DNA of 48,748 bases from CAZSDW01 sp964605705 (GTDB lineage: Bacteria > Fidelibacterota > UBA2242): NCBI GenBank assembly GCA_964605705.1, contig CAZSDW010000026.1, forward strand, positions 1 to 48,748, in the 5' to 3' direction. Below the pieces are notes generated by a model. It was given only the letters and a program-made list of their open reading frames with translations, made no database searches and had not been told where the DNA came from. Made by a program: the position numbers and the translations under genes. This document shows, piece by piece, positions 1 through 10,815 of the stretch (the stretch's first letter is position 1; each line of letters opens with the position of its first letter).

Positions 1-34
1 GGAAAGGAATGCCCGCTATTTATTTTAAATCTGT

Positions 35-675
35 TCATAAGTGTAATAGTATGGTAATTTTACGAGATTGGTTCAATAAATCAAGATCCGTAGGATGTTT
101 GATGTTGGAGGGCGCTACAGTCGCATCCAGGATTAATTTGCCCTGATTGGGATTCTCTTTGTTCCGGTCTTTGGAGCGTGGCTTGCGCTGTCTCTCTTTC
201 TCGGATCGCTCTGCTTCGGCTATCTCCTGAACTCGTCGGACAAATATTTCATTGATCTGACCCAGAATTTTGGCTCCCAACCGCCGGCGGATATAAACAA
301 ACAGCGACGGATCAAAACAGGGCTCGTAGGTATAACTCGTGTATCCCAGAAAGTGTTGGTAATAAGGATTCTCCCGGATCATCTCGATCGTTTCTTCGTC
401 ACTTAACTGCTTGTGTCAAAGACATCCCTGATGGGATATTGCTTGATGATCAACGCACCAATCGCAACTCTTGGTTTAATCGACAAACGACCAAAATCCT
501 TGCACAACTTCTTCGGATAGAGTTTGCTGATTTCGTCCCAGGGCATGATCATTGTTAGTTTTGCCCAACGGTTATTAGGGCTCATTTTCCCAGAAAAAGG
601 CAATGCAAATTGTTCTATGGGTATTTGTTTGGGATTATCAATGTTGACCATTTGAGGCTCCATTATACGTTTCAA
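35..675 (-). pseudogene. Decayed IS5/IS1182-like transposase
   Basis: The N-terminal part (start at 675) reads PIEQFALPFSGK, NRWAKL and MPWDEI, which is the start of DUF772-type transposases of the IS5/IS1182 kind. It runs into a stop at 403. The continuation is found in another frame (LSDEETIEMIRENPYYQ, then GYTSY, DPSLFVYIRRRL and LILDATVAPSNI), so a frameshift near 400-415 separates the two parts. The second part stops at 35, well before the DDE catalytic core is complete. No continuation is visible before the window edge, and no terminal inverted repeats could be identified. The copy is therefore frameshifted and probably truncated, and unlikely to be active. Family assignment is from recalled motifs. 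Confidence 0.8.
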
Positions 676-1236
676 AATGCACGGTTTTTAACGAATTTCT
701 GCAATAATCTATGCATTTAAACCCTAATAATCAACATATAAATATCTGTATTAACAATGTATTATGACCTTTTCAGGAAACCCTAATTACGAAGCAAAAT
801 GTCCCCTTGGATTTAGTGAAGGAGAAACAAGCCCAGAAGGGCTTAGATTCAGATATTCATTTTGTAAACACCATTCAGGATATAATAGTGCAAACAATAC
901 CTTACGGAACATTCTAAATGTTTATACCGAGTTTAATCCGAGCACCAGAAAGAAAAAATATGATCATGCAGGCACCGGATCGGATGATTTTTTGCATCTT
1001 TGCAACTATGCCAGGATTTGACTTTCTCTTTTAAAGAAGTAGAGGATTCCATGCGTAGAGTGCAAATTTATTAATAGCATAGGCAAATTAACAAAGAAAC
1101 TTACATAAATCAGCGAAAGGAGGCATGAAAAATGAAAAAATCGGTATCCCGCCAGTATCCCACTTTTGGTACAAAAATATGCAAAATACATATTTTAGCG
1201 TTTTTTGAGGTTTTTAAAATGGAGTGTTTTCTAAAC
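676..1236. other. Gene-free stretch between the IS remnant and the tRNA genes
   Basis: No convincing gene is present. An 85-residue open frame at 764-1021 (+) lacks a ribosome binding site and resembles nothing recognised. At 1116-1123 there is a strong Shine-Dalgarno-like AAAGGAGG followed by ATGs at 1125 and 1132. The frames they open either end after about 25 codons or run antisense through the tRNA-Leu gene, so no product is called. The stretch may be debris from the neighbouring insertion. Confidence 0.5.
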
Positions 1237-1260
1237 AAAAAACCCGTCTTTCTCGACGGG
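1237..1260 (-). terminator. Rho-independent terminator of the tRNA operon
   Basis: On the minus strand CCCGTC pairs with GACGGG around the loop GAGAAA, and six T residues follow. It lies 10 bases past the 3' end of tRNA-Leu, so it ends the tRNA-Cys/tRNA-Leu transcript. Confidence 0.85.
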
Positions 1261-1269
1261 AAATTGTTG

Positions 1270-1354
1270 TGCCGAAGACCGGAATCGAACCGGTACGTTC
1301 CTAGGGAACGAGGGATTTTAAGTCCCTTGCGTCTACCAATTCCGCCACTTCGGC
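1270..1354 (-). tRNA. tRNA-Leu (anticodon TAA)
   Basis: The minus strand folds as a class II tRNA of 85 nt. The acceptor GCCGAAG pairs with CTTCGGC, with discriminator A. The anticodon stem AGGGA/TCCCT encloses the loop CTTAAAA (anticodon TAA). There is a long variable arm (CGTTCCCTAGGAACG), and the T arm contains GGTTCGATTCC. The 3' CCA is not encoded. It is the second gene of a two-tRNA transcript after tRNA-Cys. Confidence 0.95.
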
Positions 1355-1380
1355 ACTAAAATATTTACCTAAAAAAAGCG

Positions 1381-1453
1381 AGGCGACGACCGGATTCGAA
1401 CCGGTGAATAACGGTTTTGCAGACCGCTCCCTTAGCCACTTGGGTACGTCGCC
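1381..1453 (-). tRNA. tRNA-Cys (anticodon GCA)
   Basis: The minus strand gives a 73-nt cloverleaf. The acceptor GGCGACG pairs with CGTCGCC and is followed by the discriminator U expected for cysteine tRNAs. The anticodon stem GCGGT/ACCGT encloses the loop CTGCAAA (anticodon GCA), and the T arm is ACCGG-TTCGAAT-CCGGT. CCA is not encoded. It lies 26 bases upstream of tRNA-Leu and is probably co-transcribed with it. Confidence 0.95.
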
Positions 1454-1530
1454 AATTCCGCAAATAAATAAGCACCGGAAAATAAACACTTCTTAAATAA
1501 AAACCAAAAGTTTTCAATATTGTTTCGATA

Positions 1531-1561
1531 AAAAAGAGGGTGAAATATTCACCCTCTTTTT
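1531..1561 (-). terminator. Terminator downstream of dnaK
   Basis: A 9-bp perfect stem (GAGGGTGAA/TTCACCCTC at 1536-1544 and 1548-1556) with a 3-base loop is flanked by A5 and T5 runs. It begins about 20 bases past the dnaK stop codon on the minus strand. The symmetric A/T flanks would let it work in both directions, but only dnaK transcription enters it. Confidence 0.9.
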
Positions 1562-1581
1562 AGTAAAACGGGTATCTTTAT

Positions 1582-3501
<1,920 letters not shown>

Positions 3502-3673
3502 CTTTATCTCCTTTAATTCTTTGAATTTATCGAATTAATATTATCACAATTTTAAAGACAGGTCATTACTGACAAATCCTATGCCAAGGATTCACTGCGA
3601 CATTACGACAGATAGTTGTATATCGTTGATTATTTATTAAAGTAAATCGGAAATTATGTCGGAATTATCTCAA

Positions 3674-6127
3674 TTAGGTCTTGAGATTGACGGAAGGGAC
3701 GTTATGTTCCGTTTTAGGTTGCTGAAAAATGAGTTGTCCTTTTATCAGCCGAACCTCGATTTCGGTGCCTTTTACCAGCGTGCCGTCGAGAAATTTTCCG
3801 GCTATCTGGTCTTCGATCAGGGTTTGAATCGAGCGTCGCAATGGACGGGCGCCATATTCCGGTTTAAATCCCTGCTCCAGGATATATTCTTTTGCCGATT
3901 GATGAATTTTCAGTGTTGTACCGCTGCCGAATAGATTCTTCTGTACTTCATGAAGCTGCAGATCGATGATCTTCAGAATGTCTTCCTCTGTCAATGAGCG
4001 AAAAACAACAGGATCATCGATACGATTGATAAATTCAGGATTAAACAGTTTCCGGGCTTCCTCAACCATAGACTTTTTCATGACATTATAACTATTCTCG
4101 GTGTCGGCTTTCGAAAATCCAAATCCACCGCTTTGCAGATGACGGCTGCCGACATTGGATGTCATGATAATGATGGTATTTTTAAAATCTACCTTACGAC
4201 CGAAACTATCCGTCAGAACGCCATCGTCAAAAATTTGGAGAAGGATATTAAAGACATCATTGTGGGCTTTTTCAATTTCATCAAAAAGAACAACTGAGTA
4301 GGGGCGCTGACGAACCCGTTCAGTTAAATCTCCGCCTTCTTCATAACCGACATAACCGGGAGGAGCACCAATCAAGCGGGATACGGCAAATTTTTCCATA
4401 TACTCAGACATATCGATTTTAATCAGTGCGTCCTTACCTTCGAACAAAAACTCGGCGATGACTTTTGCCATTTCGGTTTTTCCAACGCCAGTCGGACCCA
4501 TAAACAGAAAACTTCCAATGGGACGCTTGGGGTCTTTAATTCCAGCACGGGCACGCCGGATCGCATTGGACACAAGATGAATAACCTCATCCTGTCCGAC
4601 GATGCGTTTCTTTAATTCTTCTTCCATATGCAGGAGTTTTTGATTTTCCGATTCAGCAATCCGGTTGACCGGAATACCGGTCATCAGGGCAACCACATCT
4701 GCCATATCTTCTTCGGTAACCGAAATGATGGCGTTCGCGGATTCCTTTTCCCATTTATCATAATTCGATTTGATTTTCTGCTTTATTTTGCGCTCTCTGT
4801 CCCTTAATTCCGCCGCTTTTTCAAAATTTTGCTCGCGGACTGAACGCTCTTTTTGGAGTTTGATTTCTTCGGCTTTTTTTTCCAGTTCAATGATTTCTTT
4901 GGGAACATTAATATTCCGAATATGGACACGGGAACCAGCTTCGTCAACAACGTCAATGGCTTTATCCGGAAGAAATTTATCGGTGATATAACGATCACTG
5001 AGTTCAACGGCGGCAATCAATGCCTGGAGGGTATATTTGACGCGATGATGATTTTCATAGCGTTCCTGTAAACCCTTGAGTATTTCCAGGGTTTCGTTTT
5101 TTTGAGGCGGATTAACGATAATTTTCTGAAATCGTCGTTCGAGGGCTCCGTCTTTTTCGATGACTTTGCGGTATTCATCGAGTGTTGTGGCTCCGATGCA
5201 CTGGATTTCCCCGCGTGCCAGAGCAGGTTTAAACATATTGGAGGCATCCAGCGATCCGGATGCACCACCGGCGCCGACAATGGTATGCAGCTCGTCGATA
5301 AACAGGATAATGTCATTGCTATGTTCAAGTTCCTGCATAATCGTTTTCATGCGTTCTTCAAATTGACCACGGTATTTTGTACCTGCGACGATTGATGCCA
5401 GATCAAGATCAATAATGCGTTTATCATATAGAAGCCGGGGAACCTTTTTTTCAATGATGCGGATTGCCAGTCCTTCGGCAATAGCAGTTTTCCCGACACC
5501 TGGTTCACCGATCAGGACCGGATTATTCTTTTTTCGCCGGGATAAAATTTGAGCCACACGCTCAATCTCTTTTTCCCGTCCAATAACCGGGTCGAGCTGA
5601 TCGTTTTTGGCTTTTTCCGTAATATCGCGGGAAAAATGATCCAAGGCGGGCGTCTTGCTGTGTTTCTTTTTACCGGATAAATTATGAGTAGCTTCAAGTT
5701 CCGATTCAGATAGATCTTCTAAAAAATTTTGATAATCAATACCGAAGGCATTCAAGACTTTGTAAGCAATCCCATCCTGCTGTTTTAAGATCGCCAGGAA
5801 GATGTGAGTTTCATCAACCTCCTGGGCATTCAAATGCTGGGCTTCATGATAAGTGTTTCGCAGAATCTGCTCGGCTCTTTTGGTCAATGGTAATCTGCCG
5901 AGCTGAATAATTTCGTCGCCCCCCGGAACAGCATCCTCGACGTTTTTAATCAGTTCATCAATATCAATTTCAAGACTGCTTAAAATATCGATCAGATGAC
6001 TTTCCGGTCGATTTAAAATGGCAAGCAGCAGGTGCTCGGAATCGACATGATTATGTCCCAGCCTCATCGCCTGTTCGCGGGCTTCTTTTATTGTAACTTG
6101 AATTAATCTTGAAAAATGCTCTTTCAT
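3674..6127 (-). CDS. clpC: ATP-dependent Clp protease ATP-binding subunit ClpC
   Basis: An Hsp100 unfoldase that feeds proteins to ClpP for degradation. Domains in order: a double Clp-N repeat (about residues 1-145); a first AAA+ module with Walker A GEPGVGKT at 207-214 and Walker B ILFIDELH; a UVR-like coiled insert (EQNFEKAAELRDRE), which separates ClpC from ClpA; and a second AAA+ module with Walker A GPTGVGKT near residue 540. A D2-small C-terminal domain ends the protein. The length of 817 fits ClpC. ClpB is less likely because the middle insert is short. The ribosome binding site is weak (GAGAA). It follows lolD on the same strand after 58 bases. No clpP or McsA/B partner is in the window. 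Confidence 0.95.
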   Translation of the reverse strand: MKEHFSRLIQVTIKEAREQAMRLGHNHVDSEHLLLAILNRPESHLIDILSSLEIDIDELIKNVEDAVPGGDEIIQLGRLPLTKRAEQILRNTYHEAQHLNAQEVDETHIFLAILKQQDGIAYKVLNAFGIDYQNFLEDLSESELEATHNLSGKKKHSKTPALDHFSRDITEKAKNDQLDPVIGREKEIERVAQILSRRKKNNPVLIGEPGVGKTAIAEGLAIRIIEKKVPRLLYDKRIIDLDLASIVAGTKYRGQFEERMKTIMQELEHSNDIILFIDELHTIVGAGGASGSLDASNMFKPALARGEIQCIGATTLDEYRKVIEKDGALERRFQKIIVNPPQKNETLEILKGLQERYENHHRVKYTLQALIAAVELSDRYITDKFLPDKAIDVVDEAGSRVHIRNINVPKEIIELEKKAEEIKLQKERSVREQNFEKAAELRDRERKIKQKIKSNYDKWEKESANAIISVTEEDMADVVALMTGIPVNRIAESENQKLLHMEEELKKRIVGQDEVIHLVSNAIRRARAGIKDPKRPIGSFLFMGPTGVGKTEMAKVIAEFLFEGKDALIKIDMSEYMEKFAVSRLIGAPPGYVGYEEGGDLTERVRQRPYSVVLFDEIEKAHNDVFNILLQIFDDGVLTDSFGRKVDFKNTIIIMTSNVGSRHLQSGGFGFSKADTENSYNVMKKSMVEEARKLFNPEFINRIDDPVVFRSLTEEDILKIIDLQLHEVQKNLFGSGTTLKIHQSAKEYILEQGFKPEYGARPLRRSIQTLIEDQIAGKFLDGTLVKGTEIEVRLIKGQLIFQQPKTEHNVPSVNLKT

Positions 6128-6185
6128 ATCTATTTATTTCTCTATTAGAATATATAACGGGTAATCAACTAAAGTCAATTAACTT

Positions 6186-6875
6186 TTACTGATAACTTGC
6201 AGTTCGATCACTTAGATAAAGAACTCTATGCGATTTAGATGCAATTGTTGAGTTATGGGTTGCAATAATAAATGTCCGGTTATCCTGTTTATTTAATTCC
6301 AGGATCAATTCGATCAGCAAATCACTATTATGCATGTCAAGATTTCCCGACGGCTCATCTGCTAAAACAACCAGCGGTTTATTGATCAGCGCCCTGGCGA
6401 CAGCCACCCGTTGACGTTCACCTCCGGAAAGGGCAGAAGGGCGGTGATTAATCCGATGAGATAATCCAACGCGATCAAGCATCTCCAACGCAGATTTCCT
6501 GGCAGAATCCGGATTATAGTCATAAATAATGGAAGGAATCATGACATTTTCCAGGGCTGTGAATTCCGGGAGCAGATGATGAAACTGAAAAACAAATCCA
6601 ATGGTTTGATTTCTAAACTGAGCAATATTTTTATCGGCAAGGGAGAAGGGATTCTTGCCCTGGTATAAAATTTCACCGCTGTCCGGAAAATCAAGCGTGC
6701 CAATCAGGTTAAGCAGTGTCGATTTGCCGATTCCTGAAGGTCCCATGATAGCGATTACTTCACCAACATTGACAGAGAAAGTAATATTTGTAAAGACCGG
6801 TACTTCGATTCCATCGTTATGATAAGATTTTGAAAGGTTGTTGACTGTCAGAATCGGATTGGTTTCATTTTTCAT
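6186..6875 (-). CDS. lolD: Lipoprotein-releasing system ATPase LolD
   Basis: The ATPase of the inner-membrane complex that extracts mature outer-membrane lipoproteins and hands them to the LolA carrier. Walker A is GPSGIGKS (residues 45-52 from the chosen start), the ABC signature is LSGGERQ, and Walker B is VVLADEPSGNLD. The MacB/LolD subfamily is indicated by the match across the core and by two permease genes directly upstream. I start at ATG 6875, giving 229 residues, because GGAGG lies 9 bases upstream. An in-frame ATG at 6908 would extend the protein by 11 residues inside the permease gene and has no such site. The gene overlaps the permease stop by 11 bases, which implies translational coupling. 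Confidence 0.93.
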   Translation of the reverse strand: MKNETNPILTVNNLSKSYHNDGIEVPVFTNITFSVNVGEVIAIMGPSGIGKSTLLNLIGTLDFPDSGEILYQGKNPFSLADKNIAQFRNQTIGFVFQFHHLLPEFTALENVMIPSIIYDYNPDSARKSALEMLDRVGLSHRINHRPSALSGGERQRVAVARALINKPLVVLADEPSGNLDMHNSDLLIELILELNKQDNRTFIIATHNSTIASKSHRVLYLSDRTASYQ

Positions 6876-8085
6876 ATTGAATTGCCTCCAAAGGTGCGAG
6901 TTTTCCAACCCGCTGACTGGGATAAAGAGTCCCCAAATAGATCAGAATGAATCCGGACACAAGGATTGCCACGACGTCCAGCAGGTGAACCTGAACTGGC
7001 AAATAGGGAATAAAATATACGGATGGGAGAGGAATAAATTGGAAATACTGTTGCGATAAGCATAAGATTAACGATAACAACAATCCCAATACCAGACCAA
7101 TGGTACCGGTGATAAAACCAAGTCTCAGGAATATGCCTTTAATATGGCTGTTGTTCATTCCCAGGGTCTGCAACATACCGATCTCGCGGATTTTTTCCAT
7201 TACCAGCATCACCAGTGAACTTGTCAGATTGAAAATTGCGATCAGGATGATGAAGCATAATGCCAGAAAGCTGCCGTATTTTTCCAGTTTCATTGCACCA
7301 AACAAGTCCCGGTGCAAATCTTCCCAACTCATGATCGAATGCCCAGGAAAATTTTGTTGCAGTTGTTCTTTTATCCGGGAAATATTATTGTACGAATCAA
7401 AGCGGATGTCAATCCCCGAGTACTGGTCGGAAATTTTAAAGATTTTTTGTAATTCACCAATTTCGACAAAAGCCAGGTTCTCATCATAATCAAACAAATC
7501 CAGCCGGAAGACGCCGCTTAATGCAAACTGTCCGACAAAGGGAATACTGTACGAACTTCTGATATCCAGGGGATTGATGACATTAATCGTATCACCCAGA
7601 AATAGACCGAGCTTATCTGCGAGCCGATATCCGATGATAATTCCGGGCAATTCGGATGTGGGCGCATCGAAATAATTATTTCCCCGGATAATGGCTGATT
7701 TATCGATTATTTTTGTTGCGAAAATCGTTGAATCAATCCCTTTTAACCTGACAACGGCGTCGGAACCTCGGGTTGATAAAACCGATTTCTTTAAAATATA
7801 TGGATAGATGATATCGACATTTTTGCTTTTTATGAGTTCTTTAATTCCTGACAATGTCGAAGGCGTCACGGTCGGTCCGGAGATGCGGATATGGGATTCG
7901 AGATCAATGACCCGGTTTGATATTTCTGTTTCAAATCCATTTAGAATGCTTAGAGTTATTAATAACGCAAATGCCCCAATAGCAATACCGAATACCGAAA
8001 TATATGAAGTCAGTGAAATTAATGCAGTGCGCTTTTTTGAGCGGAAGTAGCGGTATGAAATCCAGGTCAGGAGGCGATTATTCAT
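6865..8085 (-). CDS. lolC/E: LolC/LolE-family lipoprotein-releasing permease
   Basis: An inner-membrane permease subunit of the Lol ABC exporter, 406 residues. Architecture: an N-terminal transmembrane helix (LISLTSYISVFGIAIGAFALL), a large periplasmic MacB-type core domain, and an FtsX domain with three C-terminal helices, ending in APLEAIQYE, a family hallmark. Two similar but distinct permeases precede lolD, so the complex may be a LolC-LolE type heterodimer. Which one is C and which is E cannot be decided from sequence alone. Its start overlaps the upstream permease by 8 bases and its stop overlaps lolD. Confidence 0.9.
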   Translation of the reverse strand: MNNRLLTWISYRYFRSKKRTALISLTSYISVFGIAIGAFALLITLSILNGFETEISNRVIDLESHIRISGPTVTPSTLSGIKELIKSKNVDIIYPYILKKSVLSTRGSDAVVRLKGIDSTIFATKIIDKSAIIRGNNYFDAPTSELPGIIIGYRLADKLGLFLGDTINVINPLDIRSSYSIPFVGQFALSGVFRLDLFDYDENLAFVEIGELQKIFKISDQYSGIDIRFDSYNNISRIKEQLQQNFPGHSIMSWEDLHRDLFGAMKLEKYGSFLALCFIILIAIFNLTSSLVMLVMEKIREIGMLQTLGMNNSHIKGIFLRLGFITGTIGLVLGLLLSLILCLSQQYFQFIPLPSVYFIPYLPVQVHLLDVVAILVSGFILIYLGTLYPSQRVGKLAPLEAIQYEK

Positions 8086-9298
8086 AATGAATAGCCTCCG
8101 TCGGCGCTAAGTGCATGGCTTTGCGGGCGGGATAGATGGTTGCTACGATTGAAAAAAATATGGCAAATATCCCGATAATTAGAAAATAACTCCACTTCAT
8201 CTGGATCGGTAACTGACTCATAAAATAGACATCTTCGGGAAGGGAGATGATAGCAAATTGATTCTGCAGCCAGGTCAGGAAAAATGCAAGACCATATCCC
8301 AGGATTGTTCCGGCAATGCCGATAATTGTGCCTTCGATGAAGAAAATCCTGCCGGTCTGTTTTTGACTGACACCCATACTTTTTAAAATACCGATATCCT
8401 TCGTTTTTTCAATCACAATCATCATCAGCGAGCTGACGATATTGAATATTGCCACGAGCGCAATTAAACCGAAAACGATTATAATCGGAAAGCGTTGAAC
8501 CCGTAACCACTCAAACAGATTGGCGTGCAAATCCTGCCAGCTCATGGCATGATAAGGATAGCCAAGTTCAGTGTTTATTTGATCAGTAATTCGGGCGGCA
8601 TTAAAGGGATCATCAAGAATTATTTGAAATCCGGAAAACTCAGTTCCCAGATTCATCATTTTCTGGGCGGCTTGAAGACTGGAATAAATGAAAATATCAT
8701 CGTAATCGGAAATGCCGGATTCATAGATTCCGGTAATATCGAATATGCCGACCCTGGGGCGAGTCGATGATTCACTTGGAGAATGAAGTACAAAGAGATA
8801 GATCCGATCCCCTAAATTCACTCCCAGATTATTTGCCAGTTTGCGACCGATCACGAGACCATCGCGTCCTTCTTTGGTTTTAAACGTGACCGAACCTTCT
8901 TTTAGAAAACGCCGGATATCAAGGGTTTTATGAATGTCTTCCGCCGCCATTCCTTCGAGAATCACGCCGTCGGTTTCGGCTTTATTACGGATCATGACAG
9001 TGCTGTGAACATACGGGACCAGTGACTTGATTTCCGGTATTTCACGCAGCTGATTGGCAATTTCATCGGATGATTCAAATGTCTGTCCGTTGAATAAGCG
9101 GAGGCGGATATGGGCATCAAAACCAATCAGCTTCTTCTCGATGACATTTTCAAATCCATTCAGGATTGAAATTGTGATAATTAACGCAGCAACACCAACA
9201 GCCAGCCCAACAGTGGAAATGATGCTGATAAAGGAAATATAACCGATTTTATGACGGTTGAATAAATGCCGTTTAGCGATGAATAGAGGTAAGGACAT
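8078..9298 (-). CDS. lolC/E: LolC/LolE-family lipoprotein-releasing permease
   Basis: A second Lol permease, also 406 residues, with the same layout: a short cytoplasmic start (LPLFIAKRHLF), a first membrane helix, a periplasmic core domain and an FtsX domain ending in LAPTEAIHYE. It contains the family segment KTKDIGILKSMG before the second helix. It is the first gene of the lolC/E-lolC/E-lolD set and starts 15 bases after lysS, with CAGGA upstream of its ATG. The equal lengths and shared ends suggest an old duplication. Confidence 0.9.
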   Translation of the reverse strand: MSLPLFIAKRHLFNRHKIGYISFISIISTVGLAVGVAALIITISILNGFENVIEKKLIGFDAHIRLRLFNGQTFESSDEIANQLREIPEIKSLVPYVHSTVMIRNKAETDGVILEGMAAEDIHKTLDIRRFLKEGSVTFKTKEGRDGLVIGRKLANNLGVNLGDRIYLFVLHSPSESSTRPRVGIFDITGIYESGISDYDDIFIYSSLQAAQKMMNLGTEFSGFQIILDDPFNAARITDQINTELGYPYHAMSWQDLHANLFEWLRVQRFPIIIVFGLIALVAIFNIVSSLMMIVIEKTKDIGILKSMGVSQKQTGRIFFIEGTIIGIAGTILGYGLAFFLTWLQNQFAIISLPEDVYFMSQLPIQMKWSYFLIIGIFAIFFSIVATIYPARKAMHLAPTEAIHYE

Positions 9299-9313
9299 TG
9301 TCCTGAATTTTAA

Positions 9314-10813
9314 TTAGGTTCTGAGTTGCGGAAAAAGGATGACGTCTTTTATATAGCGCTGATTAGTGAACAGCATCACCAGCCGGTCAATGCCAATGCC
9401 GACACCGCCAGTCGGTGGCATGCCGTATTCCATAGCGGTTACGAAATCCTCATCCATTGTCTGGGCTTCTTCATCACCGGCTTCCCTAAGTTTGTTCTGG
9501 CTCTGCAGGCGTTCCAGCTGATCAAAGGGATCATTCAATTCACTGAAAGCATTGGCAAATTCCTGACCGGCGATATAAAGTTCAAAGCGTTCGACGATAT
9601 CCGGATTGCCGTCCCGTGAGGATTTTGCCAGAGGTGAAATCGCTTTTGGATAATCGGTAACAAAGGTCGGTTGAACCAGCTGATGTTCTACAAAATTTTC
9701 AAAGAGTAATTCAATATATTTACCGTGACCCATATTGGGATCGACTTCGATGCCTTTTTCAACACACAGTTCCTGCAACTCAGCTGCGGACATCCCATTG
9801 ATATCGACGCTGACATATTCTTTGATCAAATCAAACATTTTGTGACGTTGAAAGGGCTGGGTAAAGTCGATAATGACATCGTCAAATTCATAGGATTTTT
9901 TACCGATTTTATCGGCAATAAAATTAAAAAACCGCTCGACTTCATCCATTAGAAAATTGTAATCCACATACTGCTGATAAAATTCCAGCGCAGTAAATTC
10001 CGGATTGTGATTGCGGTCGATTCCTTCATTACGGAAATTTTTGGCAATTTCATATACTTTTTCAAATCCACCGATTATCAGGCGTTTGAGATAGAGTTCA
10101 TCGGCGATCCGCAGGAAAAATTCACGGTTGAGGGCATTATAAAAGGTCTTAAACGGTTTTGCCGAGGCGCCGCCATAGATCGGTTGCAGGGTAGGTGTTT
10201 CAACCTCCAGAAAATCCCGCTCGTTCAGAAATTCCCGACTCCATTGAATGATTTTACTGCGCATAATAAACACATTTTTGACATCCGGATTAACGATCAG
10301 GTCGAGATATCGTTGCCGGTAGCGCTGTTCCTTGTTGCTGAATGAATCGAAAAGCTCACCATCTTTTTCCTTTACTACTGGAATTGGGCGAACGTTTTTG
10401 GATAAGAGTTCCAGCTCTTCAGCGTAGATAGTCGTTTCGCCGGTCCGGGTTTTGAAGATTTTTCCGGTAATTCCGATGATGTCGCCAATATCCAGAAGAT
10501 TGAACAGTGTATAGCGATCCTTACCGATTTTATTTTCCTGAAGATAGATTTGAAGTTTGGATTGGGCATCCTGAATATGACAAAAACTGGCACGCCCCAT
10601 TTTCCGGATTGCCATAATCCGACCGGCGACTTTGACTGTTACTGTTTCTTGTAACTCGTTAAATTTATCATGAATTTCACGATTCGAATGAGTTTTTGGG
10701 AATTGGTATGCATAGGGTTCAAAACCCAATTCGCGGATTTTCTGTAATTTCTCTTTCCGAATGGCTAATATTTCACCCAATGATTTGCCGATATTTTGTT
10801 CCTGTGTACTCAA
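9314..10813 (-). CDS. lysS: Lysyl-tRNA synthetase, class II
   Basis: Charges tRNA-Lys with lysine in the cytoplasm. The 499 residues are the normal length for a class II LysRS. The N-terminal OB-fold anticodon-binding domain (VAGRIMAIRKMGRASFCHI) is followed by a class II catalytic core with motif 2 (FRNEGIDRNHNPEFT) and motif 3 (GVGIGIDRLVML, residues 470-481). The start codon is TTG at 10813: AAGGAGATC lies 8-16 bases upstream, inside the end of prfB, and the sequence MSTQEQ follows. It is separated from prfB by 2 bases, so the two are probably coupled. Confidence 0.97.
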   Translation of the reverse strand: MSTQEQNIGKSLGEILAIRKEKLQKIRELGFEPYAYQFPKTHSNREIHDKFNELQETVTVKVAGRIMAIRKMGRASFCHIQDAQSKLQIYLQENKIGKDRYTLFNLLDIGDIIGITGKIFKTRTGETTIYAEELELLSKNVRPIPVVKEKDGELFDSFSNKEQRYRQRYLDLIVNPDVKNVFIMRSKIIQWSREFLNERDFLEVETPTLQPIYGGASAKPFKTFYNALNREFFLRIADELYLKRLIIGGFEKVYEIAKNFRNEGIDRNHNPEFTALEFYQQYVDYNFLMDEVERFFNFIADKIGKKSYEFDDVIIDFTQPFQRHKMFDLIKEYVSVDINGMSAAELQELCVEKGIEVDPNMGHGKYIELLFENFVEHQLVQPTFVTDYPKAISPLAKSSRDGNPDIVERFELYIAGQEFANAFSELNDPFDQLERLQSQNKLREAGDEEAQTMDEDFVTAMEYGMPPTGGVGIGIDRLVMLFTNQRYIKDVILFPQLRT

Positions 10814-10815
10814 CG

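Noticed and set aside
764..1021. 85-residue plus-strand open frame
   Set aside because: No ribosome site and no recognisable motif; it sits in a debris-like spacer.
1132..1359. 75-residue open frame over tRNA-Leu
   Set aside because: Most of it is antisense to the tRNA gene; the C-terminal residues are simply the translated tRNA complement.
3502..3673. Possible CIRCE heat-shock operator upstream of dnaK
   Set aside because: The TTAGCACTC/GAGTGCTAA inverted repeat is not present in this spacer.
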